Source: Haplosporangium gracile (lineage: Eukaryota > Mortierellomycota > Mortierellomycetes > Mortierellales > Mortierellaceae). From it: DNA of 22,009 bases. The notes beneath the pieces are model-generated. The model worked only from the letters and a program-made list of their open reading frames with translations, was not told where the DNA came from and ran no database searches. Made by a program: the position numbers and the translations under genes. Positions 10,028 through 18,031 of the stretch are shown here, in pieces (position 1 is the first letter of the stretch; each line of letters opens with the position of its first letter). The stretch is taken from positions 1 to 22,009 of the forward strand of contig JAAAUF010000702.1 of NCBI GenBank assembly GCA_015499985.1, in the 5' to 3' direction.

Positions 10028-10517
10028 CGTCTTCCTCCTTTGTCTACGCATACGATGTCTTTTGCTTATTTGTTTACGCATGCTGGTAGGCATGCTGCTT
10101 GGGCCCCCTATGCCACTGGATAATTGACCCATTGATCCGGGCCAAATTTGAGGCCTTGTGCGTAAGCCACAACCAACAAGACACGCCGAAGGGAAGAAAA
10201 AAGTTGGCGGAAAGGGTCCTTTCTTCTTTTGCTCTTTGGCTCCTTCCTCTTCCCTCACCCTCGGAATCTTCGATCATCGTCTGACTTTTTCACTCTACCT
10301 GATTCCTGACCGGGATCACCACCCCCAATTCATCTTCCACCAGTACATCCATCTGCACAACGGTCTAGTGCATCATTACTGCCAACACACCTACTCGCTC
10401 ACTTACTCAAAGAAAAACACCCACGTGGTCTTTATTAATGTTCAAACAACCCAATCGAAAAAAACGACATCAAGTTTCGGCACACTCAAAGACAACAACA
10501 AACATCATCCCACAACA

Positions 10518-13484
10518 ATGACCAACGACCAGCCAGAATCACCGAGTTTCCTCTCCCAATTCAAGCCTGCCATCCCATTCGGTGAAAAAAAACTCAGGAC
10601 CACAAGTCAACTAGAACAAGACAAATTCTGTGACTACGTGGGCGAGGTAATTTACACTCGACGCGTCGTTTTTCACTATGGTCCCGTCAATTTGATTCTA
10701 CTCGTCGATAACATGACACTAGAAATGAAATGCTCACAACGATAGTATATCTTCCTTTGCAAACACTAGGTTCGTTACTACAAAGTGGAGGACGGGTGGT
10801 ATGGGAAGAACCCAAAAGCAGTGATGGTCCTAACAGACTATACGGAGCATGATTTACTCCCCTTTCAGGACGCCAAGGGCCGGCCGATAGGCAAAGCCTC
10901 AATCATCACGACACTTTGGGACGAACATTGCGCGACTGCTGAGCAAAAAGACATCAAGGCGGGCGATTTTGTCTACCTCAAGAACCTCCAGCCAAAAGTT
11001 GGTCGTAACGACACGATCGAATTGAACATGAGAGGGTACCGAGGCCGTGGTTACCGAGAGATGCATCCTGTTGTAAAACTGGAACCAAACGACTTCCGCG
11101 TCAAACAATTGCAAATGTAAGTACTTAGTCTCCTTCGACATCTCAGCGCTGCTTTTTTTTTGTTCAAGGACAACACGATAACCAGAGACCCATCTAAATG
11201 TACAATAGACGAAAGGCGAAATACGAGCAACGTCTCATTGCGCTGGAGGAGGAGGAGGAAGAGCGAACCCGACAGAACATCATACAAACGAACCAGGATG
11301 TTGAAGGTGACTCAAGTGAGCCTCTGCCTGAGCGTCAACCTTCACACACGGTCAAACCAAACAGACTGGAACCTGGAAGTACCTCTAATCAGCCTCTGCC
11401 TCAGACCCAGCCCTTACTTCCTCTCCGACCCATCAAATTGGAACCTGGAAGTGTCTCTACTCAGCTTGAACGCTCACCTACTCCCAGGTCATCGAACCAG
11501 ATACTTGAAAGTGTCTCTTCTCAGCCTCCGCCTCAGCCTCAGCCAACACCAACATCGGAACCAACGAACTTCCCTGGTCTAGGTCAGAGACTTGGCACTG
11601 TCTCTCATCAGCCTCCACCTCAATCAACACCAACACCTACACCCGAAACAAAGTCAACAGCATCACGAAAACCTGGTCTGCCAATTCCTTACAAGGTGGT
11701 AACACCCTCGACCCCGAGATTGTCGGTGAATGCGTCTTCAAGTACCACCTCAGCTGCCATTACAACCTCGAGAACGACGCAGGCAGCTCTTCAAAACATC
11801 CAGCCGGGTGTCTATACCCCTCTCAAGCGTGAACCCAGTCTCTTTGTTGAAGGGGATGAGGAAGAGAAAAAAGAGCTGGACCAGGTTTTGCTAGTCAAGC
11901 TTTCAAGAGTGTCATCAGCCGTCATTGCAACTACGAGCATAACGCAGCCATCTCAGGATATACAGCCAGATGTCGACACCCCTATTAAGCGTGAACCCAC
12001 CCCACTTGCTGTAGTGAAGTTAGAGGCATCTTCTCAGGATATTCAGCCAGTTGTCGATAGCCTTATCAAGCACGAATCGAGTCCAGCTATCAAGCGCGAA
12101 TCCACTCCCTCTATCCAGCGTGAATCCAGTCCCTTTGTTGTAGTGAAATTGGAGCCGAATTGCCAAGGCAGCCAAGCAACAGCGTCGTCGGCTTCAGCGC
12201 AGCCTCGATCAGCTACCGCTCCTCCCTGCGCATCATGTACCCCAGCGCCATCCGCACAGGAGCCAGTGAACGTGCGAACCTCGCCTACCTGTAAGGAATG
12301 GACGACTATGCATATGTGCCGCATCAGAGTGCCGTTGCTGCGATGCCATTAGCTAATCTATTCACTGCTCCCTTTTCCATCTACTAGTCGTGCTCACTGA
12401 GAAGGCGAAAGAGGCGAAGAGGATGGTAATTACTTGCTCAGGATAGCAGACCAAGGGGGCTAACATTAGTTGAATGTTTGGATACTAAACCACTATTGTT
12501 TTGGAATGGCTGCTTAGGGACGTCGTTTTATGCCGTTGCGCGCTCGTGTGGTTGGATTTGAGCCACGGGCGCTTATCGACTTTTCCGGTGCAGTGTGCAG
12601 CGAGTGTAGATACAAGTACCTGTAAGTTGGTGCGCAGTTCGCTTAAAAACCACTTACTCGCACTTGTAGCAGCTGTACGACATACTAACGATTTAACGTA
12701 CTAAATAGACCCATGTCGGAGCAGAAGCCTCCTCGTTGGTGTCCGGGCTGCAGTCGCTATGACAAGGTTGAGTTCAAGTACGGATTCCAGCTCACCATTA
12801 TGGACGAGATTGATCAGGACTATACTGTCAAAGTTGATGACGAACATGCGGTATGTCGCTGCCTATGTTTTGTATTGTGAAGCCTCACAAAATGTCACTG
12901 CACAACCAATATGCTAATTTACTCGACGTTATTAAACTTTATAGACCATACTCATTGGCTTTGCAGCTGTTGACCTGCTGAAGGACTATGAGAAACTGGA
13001 ACTGATGACAGAACGCCTTGCACGGATCGGCGTGTCGAGCTCGCTCGATCGGGGCGAGGACATCTTTTTTGACCTGTGTATGCAAGAACGCATTAGTCAT
13101 TCGGAGAGCCGAGAAGAGACTATGGGTACCAGCCAGAAGAGAACCGGGAGTACTTCTTCTGATCGACCGGCCAAACGACATGCCACTGGTGATCGGGAGA
13201 TGGATGCATCTGGGCCGAGTGAACCGCCACCACTGCCGTTAGCGGAGGAAACAAACATCACCTCGACTCCTGGCAGGGTTCCTACGGAATTCGCCTGGTG
13301 GCTTGTGTTCACGAAGATTATGAAAACAGAGCGTGATGGAATCGAGGAAAGGAACTGCATAGAAGGAAACGAAAGGAACTGTGAAGAAGAACACTACGAC
13401 TGCTATGACTACTACGACGCTCGGGATCGCGTATGTATGTATGTGTTTTTGTTGCACTACCCTTTTTCGTCTTTTTCCATGTGA
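10518..13484 (+). CDS. POT1: POT1-like telomere end-binding protein (lacks the first OB fold)
   Basis: Exons 10518-10646, 10770-11116, 11209-12290, 12388-12425, 12518-12621, 12709-12850 and 12945-13484 join to 793 aa. Residues 38-155 resemble the second POT1 OB fold (Pot1pC): FCDYVGEV, VMVLTDYTEHDLLPF, SIITTLWDEH, KAGDFVYLKNLQ. A basic/acidic helix (160-177) and a Pro/Ser/Thr linker (180-520) follow, carrying many psi-K-x-E sites. From 536, FMPLRARVVGFEP starts the C-terminal OB fold, with a zinc ribbon C559-x2-C562...C578-x2-C581 like the POT1 C-terminus that binds TPP1/Tpz1. POT1 binds single-stranded telomeric G-strand DNA and caps chromosome ends. The start is the first ATG after the leader (context CAAC-ATG). 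The end is uncertain: GTATGT at 13431 could splice to 13568 and finish at 13603 (787 aa). The family call rests on motifs recalled without a search. Confidence 0.82.
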
Positions 13485-13816
13485 GTATATACAAACTCAT
13501 TTACTAATTCTCGTCTTTTTTTTGTCTTTCCATTGAACCATCGTTTGCCTCGCTCCGTCTTGTTAAGGACGCGAGTTGTCCATTGTATCTGGCTAAAATG
13601 TAGAGGTCGAATACCCTTCCTGGCGCTCTTTCCCTCGCGCACACGATAGTGACAATAATCCAATCAATACCCTGCCTCATGGCTCTTTTTTCTAGCCAGG
13701 CAAAAAAACCGTCGTGATGTGGCGCGCTCAATTTTTTTTCTTTTTTTTTCAAAACAGCTTGAAGACTGCTCGCTAACGCCTCTACATGCTGTCGACCTGT
13801 CACTTTCCTTCACGAC
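13485..13816. other. POT1 3' flank
   Basis: T-rich DNA without a gene of its own. It may contain a last POT1 intron and exon (13431-13567 and 13568-13603): the acceptor TTGTTAAG at 13560-13567 follows a good pyrimidine tract and the frame then runs 11 codons to a TAG. Confidence 0.4.
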
Positions 13817-14850
13817 AACATCCACTCATATTGCACCCTCCCGGTCCCAAACAGGGCCATCATCGTCAACGCTCTCATCCTATCACGCCTATGGCATCTC
13901 GCGTGGGTGGTTCCCTTCACCACTCAGTTCCTATCTAAGGTTCGACAGGTTGTCACTGCGTTTGTTTGCAACTTCAGGCCGGCAGCGGCATGGCGTACTT
14001 TTACCACATCACGGCACAAGGGCGGACTAGGTGTAATTTTGACCCTGCCCCCCAGTTCCAGGTCTTCCAGCTCAAGCACCTCCGCAATGCCGCTTCGTCT
14101 ACGATGTCATGGGGAAAAGATATTGCTCTGGATATCTTTCAATGGCGGACCAGGTCGACGCATCTTCTCGTCTTTGTTGTAGCACCGGGAGATCCATACC
14201 GTTCTATGCTGGCCGGGTGCCCCAGTCTCCAGCGCTTGGTGGTCGTAGTCACCAAACTGCCCTCCCTCAAGTCATCCGTCATCCAGGCCGGACTCCCAGA
14301 TTCATCCACCTTTATGGCCTCCCTAGTTGAATGGTGGTTTCCTCCTGTTGATAACACCATTCCTCCACTTACGGCTCGAGTTGGAGGTCTGTTCTTGCTG
14401 ACCGTGGACGAGAACAGCCGATACCGGGTGCCGGAGAGACCGGAGCTGACAAGCAAACTGAAGTAGGACTAGGAAAGTCTGCTCTTCCAGCTCGTTCAAT
14501 CCAAAACCAGGAATATGCCATAGGCCTATTTTGCCGTGATACAGGACCTGCCGGAGAGACTGGTAGGCGACCGGATCCAACAACCTGTATTGTTCATAGC
14601 ACTCCATGTCGCCGGCAAGACCACTGTGGCTTTTGGCCCTGCTACCACCAAACAACTACGACACATTCTATGTTCTCCCCCACCACCGGCGCCGGCCCCG
14701 ACCCGAGGCTGGATCCGTAATACCATGACACAAGTTCTGGCGCGCAAAGATTCCTCACAGAGCCCGCACATTTTGGCGATACAAGCGAGACATTCTTCCA
14801 TGTGAGCAGTATGAGTTTCATCGTGTTGAAGAAAATAAATAGCTGTCGTA
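13817..14850 (+). mobile_element. Decayed LINE (non-LTR retrotransposon) 3' fragment
   Basis: Reading from 13817, NRAIIVNALILSRLWHLA, VVPFTTQFLSKVRQ and SRHKGGLGVI follow the pattern of the C-terminal part of a LINE reverse transcriptase and its thumb. At about 14030 the frame shifts by one: FDPAPQFQVFQLKHLR continues the usual GGLGvlDP..Q...LQLRHLR block in the next frame, which runs to a TAG at 14464-14466 (stretch SWGKDIALDIFQW...LAGCPSLQ). Past this, short pieces in mixed frames remain, including AHFGDTSETFFHV near 14768-14806, which resembles a LINE post-RT zinc knuckle (CxxCgd.ETfxH) with its cysteines lost. There is no endonuclease, no catalytic FADD box and no clear poly(A) tail, so this is a dead 5'-truncated relic. 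Identification is by remembered pattern. Confidence 0.7.
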
Positions 14851-15031
14851 GTCATTTCACAAAACTAAGATATTATACACACCTCAAGAGTGAACGTGTA
14901 TGGACATATGTTGACGTACGCCAGAAAAAAAAGACAAGGAAATTGAGATGAATACCTTCAGGCGATGAAGTGCTGGATACGTTAACACTAAAACTGCAAT
15001 GATATAAAATGGCTTGTTTTTCAGCCATCTC

Positions 15032-15042
15032 TTTATTTTATT
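15032..15042 (-). terminator. Two overlapping AATAAA hexamers on the minus strand
   Basis: TTTATTTTATT on the plus strand gives two AATAAA signals (15032-15037 and 15037-15042) 12-22 nt beyond the stop at 15054. They support a minus-strand transcript ending here, if one exists; an A/T-rich chance match is possible. Confidence 0.3.
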
Positions 15043-15053
15043 TTTTTGATGTG

Positions 15054-15557
15054 TCAAGCAGGAAATGAAGACGGATCGCCAGTACTTGCGATGAAAACAT
15101 AAGACTGAAAGATCTCCCTTAGGTCAGACCACTGCACGTTACTTCCACGAAGGTAATATCTTTCCTTTGTACTCTGTTTTATTTCCGATAACGCGATGGA
15201 CAATAGGAGATGCAACGGGGAAGAATACATGTTCGGAGGTATGTGTATGGAGAAAAGAAGCAACTGATCTGTCATTGCATAGTTGGAAAACTCTTTGTTG
15301 TGCCTGCCATTGAAAAACACTCGTCACCTCCTTCTGCTGTCCCTCATTTCCTTATGGTCCAAGATTGAGCCGATGGCATTGGCAAAGGAGGCGCTCGTAG
15401 CCAGCGCAGCGTATGTAAACAAGAGGGGAGCAAGAAGAATTAAAGTGACATGCAGATACTCCCTCGACGCACCATTCGGATGATATCCGTTCCTTGATGC
15501 TTGAAGCTGTTTTTTCTTTCTCTCATTCGTCTCTTTTATTTCTTTAGTATTACGCAT
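15054..15557 (-). other. Doubtful minus-strand reading frame broken by one TGA
   Basis: One minus-strand frame runs about 167 codons from 15557 to a TGA at 15054, interrupted only by a TGA at 15326-15324. Before the stop there is a hydrophobic stretch (REYLHVTLILLAPLLFTYAAL) that could be a membrane segment; after it come LLLFSIHIPPNMYSSP and ERYYLRGSNVQWSDLREIF, which look protein-like. I recognise no family. A TATAAA reads on the minus strand just upstream (about 15563-15568) and AATAAA lies just downstream. It may be a pseudogene, a gene with a missed intron, or chance. No convincing short intron removes the stop. Confidence 0.25.
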
Positions 15558-15748
15558 GTCGTCTTTATAAAAGATCTTTCCTTTATTGTTTGTTTTGTCA
15601 ATCTTTGATTGTCTACGTGTCGTTTTTCTTGTTTCTTCTCGGGCGTGATGTTCCGCGAGGTCAAAGAAGGAAATATTTCACGACGCGTCGCTCTCCTTCT
15701 AATCACACGTTTCTTATGCATATGTACTCACTTCAAGATGTACAAGAC

Positions 15749-15790
15749 ACAAACAAACAAACAAACAAACAAACAAACAAACAAACAAAA
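15749..15790. repeat. (ACAA)n microsatellite
   Basis: About ten copies of ACAA in a row with no interruption. A related but imperfect AAAC tract lies at 17002-17037. Confidence 0.9.
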
Positions 15791-16054
15791 TCTCCGTCCT
15801 CCTCCCACAGAAACTCACACATTTACCAACCCCATGCTACTTATACGCGACATGGCGAGAGATAAAAAAAAGAATTCTTGTTCAATGAAATGGGTCGGTG
15901 CTCACATCCTTGGCGAGACTATCACGCCTTTTCTGTTGGAGGTGACACTTGTTCCTGTTCTCTTTCTTAACTCCTTGCTTCGGACATTAATTCCGACGTG
16001 GAGGGCGACAAGGGCGTGGAAGTTAGAAAGAGGAAGAAATGAGGCTGGAAGTGT

Positions 16055-16094
16055 GAGAGAGAGAGAGAGAGAGGGAGAGAGAGAGAGAGAGAGG
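16055..16094. repeat. (GA)n microsatellite
   Basis: About 20 GA dinucleotides, interrupted by one GG at about 16073-16074. This is a purine/pyrimidine mirror tract. Confidence 0.9.
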
Positions 16095-16365
16095 AGAAAA
16101 GAGAGCCTTTCTTCGTATCTTGCAGTTAGAAAAAAAAGAGAAGCAATCATTGGAAACATCCTTGATTGGTCAATGATGCAGCAGGGTGGACACAAAGCAA
16201 AACAAAGAGAAACGGCGAAAAGGAAATGAGAAAGAAGAGAGATGAGAAAAAAATGGCCCAGGGATGGGCGCATGAGTCGAGAAGAGAGGGGTCCTTTGAC
16301 GGACATGTGTAACAGCACCAATAAACCAAATCTCTCGTTTTTTTGTCAGACAAAACGCCGTGGAT

Positions 16366-16401
<36 letters not shown>
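16366..16401. repeat. (GACA)9 microsatellite
   Basis: Nine perfect GACA units directly follow tggat and end in tgcagctc. Confidence 0.9.
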
Positions 16402-17001
16402 TGCAGCTCACTCTCTCACTCGACTATGATACCATATATACGACGGCATAGAACCAAGGCCATCTTCTTCTCTCTCTGTCCCTTCTCCATCCAATACTTG
16501 CTCTCCATCCCCTATCCTTCCCTCACTCTCGATAAATAATTTTCCTTTCCTCCGCCCAACTCAAAATTATTTCGTAGCACAAAAAAACACACAAAACAGC
16601 AGAATGGATACGATTGACGCCATTTTGCACTTGCATTTGCCAACTCTCGGCTCTCTCCCCTTCTCTTTAGTCCCTCTCGTCCCCCGTTCTCAAATATCGT
16701 CATAGGGAGTGGAAGAGAGTGACCCTGTGCCCGCCACATTGTTTACAAGGTCTTGCCTTGCTTTTTGCTATCGGACCTTTTTTTTTTGTTCTTTTTTTTC
16801 TTGGGAATAAACTTCGGTTTCGAGGCCTCTCATTGGACCGACACTAATCCTCGGTACTTCAAAACACACACAAAACAACACCTGCGTGGTGCCACAGCCT
16901 GATTGTAATTGGAATTATGTATTCAATTAACCTCCCTGAAAGACACTCAACGTCCAACCCTAACACCCTTTTGCCCCTGATCCAGAACGAGAGACACAGA
17001 T

Positions 17002-17037
17002 AAACAAACAAACAAATCAAACAAACAGACAAACAAA
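17002..17037. repeat. Degenerate (AAAC)n tract
   Basis: AAAC repeats with interruptions (AAATC, AGAC). It is similar in unit to the (ACAA)n repeat 1.2 kb upstream. Confidence 0.7.
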
Positions 17038-17876
17038 GAGAAAGAAGGCCAAATCAAAGAGCGTGTTCCTTAAAGTGGATACGTATCCATTTGAGCAAAA
17101 AGAGAAAGTATCATATAATACAACGTGCTTGTTTGAAGGATAACGAATAAGTGATCGAATTTACCAAAGTGCGGGCGTTTGAGTTTTTGGAGGATAGAAA
17201 AAGGAACGAAGGTAAGAGTGATAATGAGAAAAGAATGGTGCCTCGACTGAATTGCTCGAGGTATGAATAAAATAGAGAGAGAAAGAAAAATAAAAAAAAG
17301 AAAAGAAAAGATGGCAGCTGTTGAATCCGACTTTTAGCATGCGCAACTCCGACTGACAAATTCGCCATTGCGAAGCACACGTTGAGACTCGTCTTTAACT
17401 TCCTTTCTCTTTTACCAAGCAAGCAAGCAACTCCTTCCTTTTAATTGAGAATTGAGTGTACAGGGGTAGACTACTGAATGAAGGAGGAAGAAGGACTCTC
17501 CATCCCTATTTCATTTCACTCTATCCCTCCCTCTCGTCCTCAGTCTCTCTCAGCCGGACATTTTTATTCTAGGACGATTGCTGTTCATTCCAAAGGCCGA
17601 CAGCGAATCGATTTGTCAATGGCCGTTGCTGTCGACATCCGTCCTCATTTCCTCTCTCGCTGTTCAAAGTCAGTTATGTGTATATACCTCTCAGCCAGTC
17701 GATGGCTAGGGATTGTCCGTAGGACACGATGGCACCTTCGCGATGAATTCAGGCACCATCATGTCTTTACTCAAATAAAAAGGAACTCTCCTTCCTCCCC
17801 CCTTTTTTTCTCTTTTTTTTGTATCTTTTTTGTTTGCTCATTGTCGCCAATCAAACCCGTCCAAAACTCCTACACT

Positions 17877-17896
17877 TCCCTCCCTCCCTCCCTCCT
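17877..17896. repeat. (TCCC)5 pyrimidine tract
   Basis: Five TCCC units lie inside the pyrimidine-rich leader of the transporter gene. Confidence 0.8.
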
Positions 17897-18031
17897 TCTC
17901 CCCCTCTCCACATCCCCACAGGTTGTTGTCCTTCTTTTTTCCCTTCCCCTCTCCAACACAACCTCACTCCGTCCCTTTCTTCCCTATTTCCTTTTTTCAC
18001 ACATATTTTTCAGAGGAGATAACACTTCCAG

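Larger units (their letters stand above)
9506..10517. other. Intergenic region between kinesin-14 and POT1
   Basis: This holds the kinesin 3' UTR and the POT1 promoter and leader. I see no gene on either strand; in particular the open frames here do not show the OB fold that would precede the POT1 domain. It contains T-rich runs, an AATAAA at 9771-9776, a (TA)8 tract at 10012-10027 and an E-box CACGTG at 10422-10427. A long open frame running into POT1 exon 1 (from 10158) has no domain and is taken as leader. Confidence 0.6.
15558..18031. other. Gene-poor region and promoter of the oligopeptide transporter
   Basis: About 2.5 kb without a supported gene. Open frames here (for example 15609-16229) consist of translated microsatellite and low-complexity sequence (TNKQTNKQ, REREREGERER) and are rejected. 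It contains (ACAA)n, (GA)n, (GACA)9, a degenerate (AAAC)n and (TCCC)5 repeats. The last 250 bp before the transporter start (about 17780-18015) are strongly pyrimidine-rich, as is common before highly expressed fungal genes. Confidence 0.6.

Noticed and set aside
10158..10517. Upstream extension of POT1 in frame with exon 1
   Set aside because: The frame is open but shows no OB-fold pattern and many His/Ser/Thr residues. It reads like leader sequence, so the first good ATG at 10518 was used.
15609..16229. 206-codon open frame on the plus strand
   Set aside because: Much of it is translated microsatellite (TNKQ and RERE repeats), with no domain and no intron signals. It is typical of low-complexity DNA.
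16366..16401. Possible CRISPR-like or regular spaced array
   Set aside because: The repeat has no spacers; it is a plain GACA microsatellite in a eukaryotic context.
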